Source: Streptomyces zhihengii (GTDB lineage: Bacteria; Actinomycetota; Actinomycetes; Streptomycetales; Streptomycetaceae). From it: a stretch of 64,000 nucleotides of DNA. Positions 17,021 through 25,410 of the stretch are shown in pieces. The first letter of the stretch is position 1. Each line of letters starts with the position of its first letter. The stretch is taken from assembly GCF_016919245.1 (NCBI RefSeq), contig NZ_JAFEJA010000001.1:5977501-6041500 (forward strand), read 5' to 3'. The notes under the pieces are model-generated. The model ran no database searches. It was not told the DNA's origin and was given only the letters and a program-made list of their open reading frames with translations. Made by a program: the position numbers and the translations under genes.

Positions 17021-17422
17021 GTGGCCGTCGCCGTGGCGGTCGCCTGCTTCGCGCCCGGCGTGCGCTCCGTGCTCCGGGAGTCGTTCACCGAGATCCCGGC
17101 CTCCTACACCGAGCTGTACTTCACCTCCCCGCCGGCTCTCGACGGGAACACCGCCGTCGTCCCCGTCTCCGTGGTGTCGCACGGGGACGCAGGGCTGACC
17201 CACCGCGTGCGCGTCCTCGTCGAGGCGCCCGGCGGACGCGTCACCGCGTCCACCACCCGCACCGTGACCGCGCCGGCCACCGACGTCCGGACGGCTTCCG
17301 TCGTGCGGCTGCCGGTGTCCGACGGCGGATCGGTCGTCCGGGTCGAGCTCGTCGGACACGACCAGACACTCCACTTCCGCCTGGGAGCCCCCGGCTCCCC
17401 GACCCCCCAGGGCACACCATGA
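17021..17422 (+). CDS. Membrane-anchored extracellular beta-rich protein; start unresolved
   Basis: The clear coding part has a transmembrane segment (about codons 16995-17060) followed by an extracytoplasmic beta-rich domain that ends at TGA 17422. GTG 17021 is inside the membrane segment, so it is probably not the true start. Going upstream, this frame codes for Pro/Gly- and Arg-rich sequence but meets a TGA at 16850-16852 and offers no ATG or GTG. The natural coupled ATG at 16735 (overlapping the GT2 stop) is in a different frame. A frameshift or sequence error between 16735 and 17000 is the simplest explanation. The product is not recognised. Confidence 0.5.
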   Translation: MAVAVAVACFAPGVRSVLRESFTEIPASYTELYFTSPPALDGNTAVVPVSVVSHGDAGLTHRVRVLVEAPGGRVTASTTRTVTAPATDVRTASVVRLPVSDGGSVVRVELVGHDQTLHFRLGAPGSPTPQGTP

Positions 17423-18168
17423 CGGCCGCACCGACCCCTTCCCCCTCCGGCACGCGCCCCCGCGTCGTCGTCACGACGAGCTGGGACGACGGGCACCGGC
17501 TGGACCCCCGGCTCGCCGCGCTGCTCGACAAGCACCGCATCGCCGGCACCTTCTACATCGCCCCGCGCAACCGCGAGTTCGCCCCCGCCGACCGGCTGCC
17601 GGCCGCCGGGATCCGCGAACTCGCCGAGCGGTACGAGATCGGCGGGCACACGCTCACCCACCAGCGGCTGCCGCAGCTCCCCGACCCGGTGGCCCGCGAC
17701 GAGATCCGCGACGGCAAGGACGCCCTGGAGGACGCCGTCGGCGGCCCCGTCACCAGCTTCTGCTACCCCCGGGGCGAGTACACCGCGGCGCACGTCCGCT
17801 TCGCCCACGAGGCGGGGTTCACCCTCGCGCGCACCGTCCGGCGCAGCTCCCTGCTGCCGGGCCCCGCGCTGGAGACGGTGACCACGGTCAACGCCTACGC
17901 CCACCGGGTCGACGGACCGCTCGCCCTGCGCCTCGCGGGACGCAGGCCCTGGACCGCCGCCCGGCTGTACCTGGAGTGGGACCAGCTCGCCCTGCGCTGG
18001 TTCGCCCTGTGCCTGCGGCACGGCGGCGTGTTCCACCTCTGGGGCCACAGCTGGGAGGTCGACGCCCGGCGCGACTGGCTCCGCCTGGAACGGGTCCTCG
18101 GCCACATCGCCGGCCGCCCGGACGTCTCCTACGTGCCCAACCGCGACCTCGTGGAAGCGGGCGCCTGA
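17419..18168 (+). CDS. Polysaccharide deacetylase (NodB-type)
   Basis: The 249-residue CE4-like deacetylase probably removes N- or O-acetyl groups from the polymer made by this cluster. The NodB motifs are present in variant form: SWDDG (Asp23-Asp24) for TFDDG, HTLTH (His77, His81) for the metal site, and CYPRGEY further on. No signal peptide is seen, so it may act in the cytoplasm on a lipid-linked intermediate. ATG 17419 overlaps the preceding stop (ATGA). The same frame is open upstream to 16735, but that part is an Arg-rich shadow. Confidence 0.87.
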   Translation: MTAAPTPSPSGTRPRVVVTTSWDDGHRLDPRLAALLDKHRIAGTFYIAPRNREFAPADRLPAAGIRELAERYEIGGHTLTHQRLPQLPDPVARDEIRDGKDALEDAVGGPVTSFCYPRGEYTAAHVRFAHEAGFTLARTVRRSSLLPGPALETVTTVNAYAHRVDGPLALRLAGRRPWTAARLYLEWDQLALRWFALCLRHGGVFHLWGHSWEVDARRDWLRLERVLGHIAGRPDVSYVPNRDLVEAGA

Positions 18169-18169
18169 G

Positions 18170-19261
18170 ATGGCCACGGTCATCCAGGTCTCCGCGTACT
18201 ACCCGCCGCACCTGGGCGGCATCGAACGCGTCGTGGAGAACCTCGCCACCGGTCTCGGCCGGGGGCACGACGTCCGGGTCCTCACCACGACCATCGACGC
18301 GGGCGGCGCGCCCCGGCGCTCCCGCGAGGGCCGGGTCACCGTGCGGCGCCACCGGGCCGTCGAGTTCGCCCACACCCCGTTCGCCCCCGGCATCTTCGCC
18401 TCGCTGCTGCGCGCCCCCCGCGACTCGGTGGTGCACGTGCACACGGCCTACACCTTCGTGCCCGAGGCCGTCGCGCTCGCGGCCCGGCTGCGCGGCCGCC
18501 GCTACGTCGTCCACCACCACCTCGACGTCGACGCCTCGGGCCGGTTCGGGCTGCTGCTGCCGGCCTACAAGAAGCACGTGCTCGCCCGGGTGATGCGCGG
18601 CGCCGCCGCCGTCATCGTGCTGACCGACTCCCAGGCACAGTTCGTGCGACGCGCCTACGGCGTCCGCGCCGAGCGGGTCTTCACCGTCCCCAACGGCGTC
18701 GACGACGCCTTCTACCTGCCCGTCAAGGAGGCCGCCGAGGGCCCGCTGCGGCTGCTGTTCGTCGGACGCCTCAGCCCGCAGAAGAACGTCGGCAGGCTGC
18801 TCGACGCCCTGAGCCTGGTGCGCCGGCCCGTGGAACTGCGCGTCGTCGGCGACGGCGAGCAGCGCGAGCTGCTGACCGCCCGCGCACGGGACCTCGGCCT
18901 GACCGGCGTGACCTTCACCGGCCCGCTCTTCGGCCGCGACCTCGTCCGCGCGTACGCGTGGGCCGGCGCCTTCGTGCTGCCCTCCGAGAAGGAGGGCATG
19001 GCCCTGGTCGCCCTGGAGGCGATGGCGGCCTCGCTGCCGGTGATCGCCACCGACGTCCCGGGCAACACCGAACTCCTCTCGGACGTCGGGCTGCTCACCG
19101 CGCCCGAACCCGCCGCCCTCGCCGCCGCGATCGACGACGTCGCCGCCGACCCCGAACTGCGCTTCGCCCTCTCCGTGCGCAGCTCCCGGGCCGCCCGCCG
19201 CTACACCTGGCAGCGCACCGTCAGCGAGGTGGAGGCCGTCTACGCGGAGGCCCTGCCATGA
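18170..19261 (+). CDS. GT4-family glycosyltransferase (first of three)
   Basis: This 363-residue GT-B enzyme has an N-terminal acceptor domain opening VSAYYPPHLGGIERV and a donor domain with VGRLSPQKN near 198-206. The GT4 motif EKEGMALVALEAMA is near 270-283, with the conserved Glu residues that bind the nucleotide-sugar. It starts one base after the deacetylase stop. It probably adds one sugar of the repeat unit on the cytoplasmic face. Confidence 0.9.
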   Translation: MATVIQVSAYYPPHLGGIERVVENLATGLGRGHDVRVLTTTIDAGGAPRRSREGRVTVRRHRAVEFAHTPFAPGIFASLLRAPRDSVVHVHTAYTFVPEAVALAARLRGRRYVVHHHLDVDASGRFGLLLPAYKKHVLARVMRGAAAVIVLTDSQAQFVRRAYGVRAERVFTVPNGVDDAFYLPVKEAAEGPLRLLFVGRLSPQKNVGRLLDALSLVRRPVELRVVGDGEQRELLTARARDLGLTGVTFTGPLFGRDLVRAYAWAGAFVLPSEKEGMALVALEAMAASLPVIATDVPGNTELLSDVGLLTAPEPAALAAAIDDVAADPELRFALSVRSSRAARRYTWQRTVSEVEAVYAEALP

Positions 19262-21582
19262 CCACCGTCACCGCGCTGACCGCCCGCACCACGGACCGCC
19301 GCGGTCTCATCGGCGCCACGCTGCTCGCCGGGGCCGTCGAGCTGGTGCCCGGAGCCCCCACACCGCTGCTGCTGTTCGCCGGCCTCTGGCTGGTCCTCGG
19401 CGCACCGGCCGTGCTCTGGTACGGCGTCGCCTCCCGCGCGGTGTCCACCCGCGACGGGCGGGTGATGCTCTCCGTCGGCCTCGCCGTCATCACCGCCGTC
19501 GTCGTCCCCCTCGTCGTCAACACCGTGCTCCCGCTGCTCGGCGACGACCGCCCGCTCACCCGCACACCGCTGACCATCGCCTCGGTCCTGGCCGTCCTCC
19601 TGCTGGCGCAGGTGATCAGGCCGCCGGAGCGGCCCGCCGGCGAGCCGGCCTGGTGGACGAGCCTGCGCGAGCGCGCGCTGCCGCCTGGCCTGCTGCCGGT
19701 GGCCGCCCTCGGCGGCGTCACCCTCGTCCTCGCCGTCGCCGGCGCGATCCGGCTGAACAACGGTCTGGGGGCGGCCGTCGCCGTCGCCGCGATCACCGGC
19801 GTCACCGCCCTGCTGGTGCTGCTGCTGGTCCGCTGCCGGCGCTGGTCCGCCGGTGTCGTGGAGACCGGCCTGTTCCTCGCCGCCGGGGCCCTGCTGCTGA
19901 TGACCTCGCTGCGCGGCTGGTTCATCACCGGCCACGACATCCAGCGGGAGTACGAGGTCTTCCGGATCACGGACGCGGCCGACCGCTGGAACGTCTCCGC
20001 CTTCCAGGACCCGTACAACGCCTGCCTGAGCATCACCCTGCTGCCCACCTCGATGGCCGAACTGACCGGGCTCACCGGCCTCTACGTCTTCAAGGCCGTG
20101 CTGCCGCTGCTCTTCGCCATGGCGCCGGCCCTCGTCCACCGGTCGGTGCGCAACGTCGCCCCGCCGCTCGTGGCGGTCCTCTCGGCCGTCTACTTCATGG
20201 CCTTCCCGACGTTCTTCACCGACATGACCTTCCTGGCCCGCCAGGAGATCGCGTACCTGCTCATCGGCTGCGCGCTGGTCGTGGTCACCGACCGGGGCCG
20301 GCCGCTCGGGGCCCGGCGGGTCATGGTCACCGTGCTGATCCTGGGCATCGTGCTCGCCCACTACTCGACCACCTACGTCCTGGTCCTGACCCTCGGGACC
20401 GCCCTCCTCACGGACGTCGTCTGGCGGCTGGCGACCCGGCTGCGGCACGGCCCGGCGCCGGGGGCCCGTGCGGCACGCGGGTTCGTGACCTGGTGGATGG
20501 TCGCCTCGCTGGCCGCCGCGGCCTTCGTCTGGGCCGGACCGGCCACCCACACCTCCGGCCAGCTCCAGAGCACCGTCGGCACCGCGGTGCGCGACCTGGT
20601 GAGCGGGCAGGCCGCCGAGGCGGGCTCCTCCGACACCTCCTACAGCCTGTTCGGCGGCACGAAGGTCAGCCCCGAGCAGCGGATCGCCGACTACCGCGCC
20701 CACACCGAGGAGATGCGCGCCGCCGGCGACCCGGCCTACAACCCGCTCTCCCTGGTGGACGCCTACCCCACGCCGGCGGCCGAGAAGGAGATCACCCCGC
20801 TCACCCCGCTCGGACGGCAGCTCGACGACCTGGGCGTCGACGTGCCCGAGGCGAACAGCACGGCCCGCACGGCCGCGGCGGCGCTGATCCAGGTGCTGCT
20901 GCTCGCCGGAGTCGCCTCGACGGTGCTGAGCCGCCACCGCGCCTTCCGCCCCACCCGGGACCAGCTCACCCTCACGGCCGGGACCGTGGCGGTGCTCGGC
21001 GTGCTCACCGTGCTGCCGCAGCTCTCCGTCGACTACGGGGTGCTGCGCGCCTTCCAGCAGGGCCTGTTCGTCTTCGCGCCCTTCGTGGCGGCCGGATCGC
21101 TGTGGGTCTTCCGGTGGGCCGGGCGGCGTTCGGCACTGATCGCGGGATCCCTGGCGGTGCTGCTGTTCCTCAACCTCACCGGTGTGGTCCCGAAACTCAT
21201 CGGCGGCGCCCCGCCCCAGCTCAACCTGGCCGACGCGGGCGAGTACTACGACATCTACTACGTGCATCCCGAGGAGCGCGCCGCCATCGAGTGGCTCTAC
21301 CCGCGCACCGAGCACAGCCCCGACAACGTCCAGTCCGAGGTCCACACCGACCGGTACGCCTTCCGGGAGAAGACACCGACCGTCGACCGGGCGCTCGACG
21401 ACTTCTACCCGCCCCTGGTCCGGAAGGACGCCTATGTCTTCCTCGGCTCCACGACCGTGCGCAAGGGCGAGGCGACCACGTTCTACGGGGGCGACCTGAT
21501 CACCTACCGCTACCCGGTGCCCTTCCTCGACGGCACCAAGAACAAGGTCTACAGCAGCGAGGGATCGGAGATCTTCAAATGA
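19258..21582 (+). CDS. Large polytopic membrane protein, DUF2206-like; candidate polymerase or GT-C transferase
   Basis: The 774-residue protein has about 14 hydrophobic segments, a long extracytoplasmic loop and a C-terminal soluble domain (about 650-774). An acidic motif GHDIQREYE at about 224-232 sits at the start of an outer loop after several membrane helices. This resembles acidic first-loop motifs of GT-C enzymes and of DUF2206 membrane proteins. In this cluster no other gene looks like a Wzy polymerase, so this one is the best candidate for polymerising or extending the polymer outside. The function is inferred only. ATG 19258 overlaps the GT4 stop (ATGA). Confidence 0.75.
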   Translation: MTTVTALTARTTDRRGLIGATLLAGAVELVPGAPTPLLLFAGLWLVLGAPAVLWYGVASRAVSTRDGRVMLSVGLAVITAVVVPLVVNTVLPLLGDDRPLTRTPLTIASVLAVLLLAQVIRPPERPAGEPAWWTSLRERALPPGLLPVAALGGVTLVLAVAGAIRLNNGLGAAVAVAAITGVTALLVLLLVRCRRWSAGVVETGLFLAAGALLLMTSLRGWFITGHDIQREYEVFRITDAADRWNVSAFQDPYNACLSITLLPTSMAELTGLTGLYVFKAVLPLLFAMAPALVHRSVRNVAPPLVAVLSAVYFMAFPTFFTDMTFLARQEIAYLLIGCALVVVTDRGRPLGARRVMVTVLILGIVLAHYSTTYVLVLTLGTALLTDVVWRLATRLRHGPAPGARAARGFVTWWMVASLAAAAFVWAGPATHTSGQLQSTVGTAVRDLVSGQAAEAGSSDTSYSLFGGTKVSPEQRIADYRAHTEEMRAAGDPAYNPLSLVDAYPTPAAEKEITPLTPLGRQLDDLGVDVPEANSTARTAAAALIQVLLLAGVASTVLSRHRAFRPTRDQLTLTAGTVAVLGVLTVLPQLSVDYGVLRAFQQGLFVFAPFVAAGSLWVFRWAGRRSALIAGSLAVLLFLNLTGVVPKLIGGAPPQLNLADAGEYYDIYYVHPEERAAIEWLYPRTEHSPDNVQSEVHTDRYAFREKTPTVDRALDDFYPPLVRKDAYVFLGSTTVRKGEATTFYGGDLITYRYPVPFLDGTKNKVYSSEGSEIFK

Positions 21583-22799
21583 GCACCCCGACCGCACGGT
21601 CCCTGCGTGTGCTGCTGGTCAGCCACTACTACCCGCCGCACGTCGGGGGCATCGAGAACGTCGTCCGGCAGGAGGCCGTCCACCTGGTCCGCCAGGGCGC
21701 CAGCGTCACCGTCCTCACCAGCGGCACCCCGGCCGAGGTGCGCGCCCAGGGCCGCGGTGCCGCCGGTGAGGACGGTGACGGCGTGCGGGTGGTGCGCGTC
21801 GCCGCCTGGAACGGGCTGGAGGAACGCCGGGGGGTCCCGTTCCCCGTGCTGTCGCCCCGGCTCGTCCCCCTGGCGCTGCGCTGGGCCCGCTGGGCCGACG
21901 TCGTCCATCTGCACGACTGCCTCTACACCACCTCGTGGGCGGCGGGAGCGGCCGCCGCCCTCACCCGCACCCCGCACGTCCTCACCCAGCACGTCGCCCT
22001 GGTCGACCACCCGTCCCCGGTCGTCCGCCAGGTGCAGCGGGCCGTGTACGCCGTCGCCGGCCGGGGCCTGCTCCGGCGCGCCCGGCGGGTCATCGTGCTC
22101 AACTCCTCGGTGGCCGGCTTCGTCGCCGACCACGGCGCGCGCACCGGCAGCGTCCGGCACGTCGCCAACGGCATCGACGCGGTGGGCTTCCGCCCCGCCG
22201 GGTCCCGCGAGGAGCGCGACCGGGCCCGGGACCGCTTCCGGCTGCCCCGTGACCGGGTGCTCGTCCTGTTCGTCGGCCGGCTCGTCCCCAAGAAGGGCAG
22301 CGACCTGCTGCTGGCGGCCGCGGACCCGGCGTACGACCTGGTGTTCGTCGGCGAGGGCAACGAGGCCGGCCGCGCGGCCGGCCGGCCCGGGGTGCACTAC
22401 CTCGGCGCCCTGCCGCCCGACGCCGTGACCGACGCGTACCGCGCCTGCGACGTGTTCGCGCTGCCCTCGACGACGGAGGGCTTCCCGCTGACGGTGCAGG
22501 AGGCCATGGCGTCCGGGCTGCCCGTCGTCACCACCGACGACCCCGGCTACGCGCCGTACGGGCTGGACCGCGACCACGTCAGGCTGCTGCCCCGGGACGC
22601 CGGCGAACTGCGCGCGGCGCTGGCCGCCCTCGCCGCCGACACCCGGCTGCGCGAACGGATGGGCCGCTACTCCCGGCACTACGCGACCTCCTGCTTCGCC
22701 TGGCCGGAGCACACCCGGACGCTGCTCGGCCTCTACCGCTGCGCACTGTCCGGCACCCCCGGCGAACAGCCCTCCAGGACACCGGTGGAGGCGGCATGA
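21579..22799 (+). CDS. GT4-family glycosyltransferase (second of three)
   Basis: This 406-residue GT-B enzyme has the N-terminal motif HYYPPHVGGIE near 16-26, VGRLVPKKGSD in the donor domain, and STTEGFPLTVQEAMASG near the C-terminus. The N-terminal motif strongly resembles those of the other two GT4 genes here, which suggests duplication within the locus. ATG 21579 overlaps the preceding stop (ATGA). Its sugar and linkage are unknown. Confidence 0.9.
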   Translation: MSTPTARSLRVLLVSHYYPPHVGGIENVVRQEAVHLVRQGASVTVLTSGTPAEVRAQGRGAAGEDGDGVRVVRVAAWNGLEERRGVPFPVLSPRLVPLALRWARWADVVHLHDCLYTTSWAAGAAAALTRTPHVLTQHVALVDHPSPVVRQVQRAVYAVAGRGLLRRARRVIVLNSSVAGFVADHGARTGSVRHVANGIDAVGFRPAGSREERDRARDRFRLPRDRVLVLFVGRLVPKKGSDLLLAAADPAYDLVFVGEGNEAGRAAGRPGVHYLGALPPDAVTDAYRACDVFALPSTTEGFPLTVQEAMASGLPVVTTDDPGYAPYGLDRDHVRLLPRDAGELRAALAALAADTRLRERMGRYSRHYATSCFAWPEHTRTLLGLYRCALSGTPGEQPSRTPVEAA

Positions 22800-24166
22800 A
22801 GCTCGAAGCCCCGGCCCGGCCGGCGTCCGCACCGAGGAGGTGGCGCGCCGCGGCGCTCGCGCGGTCCACGACGCGTCCGGCCGGCCCGGGCCGCATCGCG
22901 GACATCCGCCGGGACCCGCTGATGTCCAACTCGTTCTTCCTGATGCTGACGACGGTGACGGCGGCCGCCGCCGGGTTCCTCTTCTGGATCCTCGTCGCCC
23001 ACCTGTACCCGGCCGAGGAGGTGGGCCGGGCGTCGTCGCTGATCTCCTGCGTCTATCTGCTGTCGTACTTCAGCCTGTTCGGGCTCAGCAACACCCTGGT
23101 GCGGCATCTGCCCACCAGCGAACGGCCGGGCGACGAGACCAGCACGGCGGTCGTCACCGCCTGCTTCGGCACCCTGCTGGTCTCGGGCACCTTCGTCCTG
23201 GCGGTGCCCTGGCTCGCGCCCCAGCTCGCCTTCGTCCACAGCAGCCCGCTGACCGTCGTCGTCTTCCTGGTGCTCGCGGGCGGGGCGGCCGTCAACCTGC
23301 TGACCGACTCCGTCTTCGTGGCCTTCCGTTCGACGCGTTACAACTTCGCCATCAACGGTGTGCTGATGGGCAGCCTCAAGGTGGCGCTGCCCGTCGCCTT
23401 CGTGTTCGCCGGGGCCATGGGCATCTTCCTCGCCAGCGGGCTCGCGTCGGCCGTGGCGGCGGCGGTGAGCATCTGGGTCGCGCGGCGGAAGCTGCGGCTG
23501 CGCGTCCGCCCGTACTTCTCCTGGCGGCTGCTGCGCCGCACGATCGCCTACTCGCTGAGCAACTACGTCGCGTGCAGCCTCAACCTGGTGCCCCAGATCG
23601 TGCTGCCGCTCGTCGTCCTGGAGCGCCTCGGACCGGTCCCGGCCGCCGTGTTCTTCATCGCCTTCCAGATCGCCAACCTGGTGTACTGCGCCTCCTACGC
23701 CATCGGGGACGCGCTCTTCGCCGAGGGCTCGCAGGCCAAGGCCGACCTGCGCTCGATCGCCCGCCGCTCCGGAGCCGCCATGCTCGCCGTGAACGTGCCC
23801 GCCGCGGCGTTCGTGATGCTCCTCGCGGGGCACATCCTGAACGTCTTCGGCCCCGAGTACGCCCGCGGCGGCACCACCACGCTCCTGGTGTTCGCGCTCT
23901 CCGCCCTCGGCGTCGCCTTCTACACCTGGGCGGACTTCCTGCTCAAGGTGACCCGCCAGCTCACGGCGTCGGTCGTCTCCAACCTGGTCGCCTTCGCCGT
24001 CATCCTCGGCATCACGCTGGCCAAGGTGGACGAGGGCCTGGTGTGGGCCGCCATCGCCTGGGGCATCGGCAACGTCGCCTCGGGCGTCGTCGCCACCGCG
24101 GCCCTGCTGCTCTCCCGCCGGGGGCCGCTGGCCGCCCGGCGGCCCTCCCGGAAGGAGGCGTCATGA
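22796..24166 (+). CDS. Oligosaccharide flippase (Wzx/MATE-like)
   Basis: The 456-residue protein has a basic cytoplasmic start of about 40 residues, then about 12 to 14 transmembrane segments in the polysaccharide-transporter/MurJ-like layout. It would flip lipid-linked repeat units across the membrane. It is translationally coupled on both sides (ATGA at 22796 and 24163). Its presence makes a Wzx/Wzy-type route more likely than an ABC-transporter route, since no ABC genes are seen. Confidence 0.88.
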   Translation: MKLEAPARPASAPRRWRAAALARSTTRPAGPGRIADIRRDPLMSNSFFLMLTTVTAAAAGFLFWILVAHLYPAEEVGRASSLISCVYLLSYFSLFGLSNTLVRHLPTSERPGDETSTAVVTACFGTLLVSGTFVLAVPWLAPQLAFVHSSPLTVVVFLVLAGGAAVNLLTDSVFVAFRSTRYNFAINGVLMGSLKVALPVAFVFAGAMGIFLASGLASAVAAAVSIWVARRKLRLRVRPYFSWRLLRRTIAYSLSNYVACSLNLVPQIVLPLVVLERLGPVPAAVFFIAFQIANLVYCASYAIGDALFAEGSQAKADLRSIARRSGAAMLAVNVPAAAFVMLLAGHILNVFGPEYARGGTTTLLVFALSALGVAFYTWADFLLKVTRQLTASVVSNLVAFAVILGITLAKVDEGLVWAAIAWGIGNVASGVVATAALLLSRRGPLAARRPSRKEAS

Positions 24167-25410
24167 CCGTCCGCACCGTGCTGCTCGCCTCGCCGTACTT
24201 CCCGCCCGACCTCGGCGGTGTGGAGAGCTACGTCGCCAACCTCGCCCGGCTGCTGGCGTCCCGGCACGGTCTGCGCGTCGTGGTCGCCGCGACGGCCGGC
24301 CCGGACCGCGGGCCCGGCCTCCACCGGGGGCCGGACGGCATCCGGGTGCACCGCCTCGCCGCCCCGTTCACCGTCTCGCGGACCCCGCTCGGCGCCCACT
24401 GGGTCCGGGACCTGCGCCGGGTGGTCGCGCGGGAGGACGTGGACCTCGTCGACGCCCACGCGCCGGTGCCGCTCTTCGCCGACGCCGCGGCCCGCGCCTG
24501 CGGCCGGCTGCCCTTCGTCCTGACGTACCACACCGGCCGGATCCGCAAGGGCCGCCCGCTCGCCGACGCCCTCTGCGCGGCCTACGAGCGCACCCTGCTC
24601 GCCCGCACCGCGCACCGGGCCGAGGCCGTCGTCTGCTCCTCGGACCATGTGGCGGCCGACCTGCCCCGGCTCTTCGGGGGACGCGCCACGACGATCTCGC
24701 CCGGGGTCGACCTCGCCCGCTTCACCGAACGCCCGCTGCCCGGGCACCCGCGCATCCTCTTCGCGGGGTCCCTCGCCCGGACGGCGGGCTACAAGGGCCT
24801 CCCGGACCTGCTCCGCGCGGTCGCCCGTCTGGTACCGGCGGTGCCGGACGTCACGCTCGACATCGCGGGCTCGGGCTCGGGCGCGGCCGGACACCGGGCG
24901 CTCGCGGACCGGCTGGGCATCGGCCGCCGGGTGACGTTCCTCGGGCAGCTCGACGCCCCGGGACTGGCCGCCGCCTACCAGCGCGCCCGGGTGCTGGCCC
25001 TGCCCACGTACGACGACAGCTTCCCCACGGTCCTGGTGGAGGCGATGGCCTGCGGCCGGCCGGTGGTCACGACCCCCGTCGGCGGGATCCCCTCGCTGGT
25101 TGCCGACGGCGGGAACGGCCTGCTGGTGCGGCCGGGGGACGGCGGCGCCCTGGCGGCGGCGCTGCGTTCGGTGCTCGTCGACGACGCCCTCGCCCGGCGC
25201 CTGGGGAGCGCGGGCCGCGCCCGGGTCGCCCGTGAGCTGTCCTGGGAGCGGCAGAGCGACCGGACGGCCGAGGTGTTCGGCCGGGCCGCCCGCACCGCGG
25301 CCCGGCGCACCGCCGGCGGCCGGCGGTCTCAGTCGCGCAGCGCCCCGATGGCGCGCCGCAGCGCGCCCAGGGCGGGCTTGGGGCTCCCGTCGGAGCGCCG
25401 CAGGCCGTAG
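24163..25410 (+). CDS. GT4-family glycosyltransferase (third of three)
   Basis: This 415-residue GT-B enzyme starts with a SPYFPPDLGGVESY acceptor-domain motif and carries the GT4 motif YDDSFPTVLVEAMACG near residues 284-299. ATG 24163 overlaps the flippase stop and has GGAGG upstream. The last 27 codons run antisense into the 3' end of the glycoside hydrolase gene (82-bp overlap). The tail there is Arg/Ser/Pro-rich and probably non-essential. It is the last gene of the plus-strand run. Confidence 0.9.
   Translation: MTVRTVLLASPYFPPDLGGVESYVANLARLLASRHGLRVVVAATAGPDRGPGLHRGPDGIRVHRLAAPFTVSRTPLGAHWVRDLRRVVAREDVDLVDAHAPVPLFADAAARACGRLPFVLTYHTGRIRKGRPLADALCAAYERTLLARTAHRAEAVVCSSDHVAADLPRLFGGRATTISPGVDLARFTERPLPGHPRILFAGSLARTAGYKGLPDLLRAVARLVPAVPDVTLDIAGSGSGAAGHRALADRLGIGRRVTFLGQLDAPGLAAAYQRARVLALPTYDDSFPTVLVEAMACGRPVVTTPVGGIPSLVADGGNGLLVRPGDGGALAAALRSVLVDDALARRLGSAGRARVARELSWERQSDRTAEVFGRAARTAARRTAGGRRSQSRSAPMARRSAPRAGLGLPSERRRP

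Noticed and set aside
16735..17418. N-terminal extension of the deacetylase back to the ATG at 16735
   Set aside because: The extension is an Arg/Pro/Gly-rich low-complexity translation, while the neighbouring frame codes a membrane helix and a beta-rich domain. The deacetylase has its own coupled ATG at 17419.
19240..21597. A 785-codon open frame antisense to the DUF2206-like gene
   Set aside because: Shadow of the opposite strand: low-complexity translation, no start signal and no domain.
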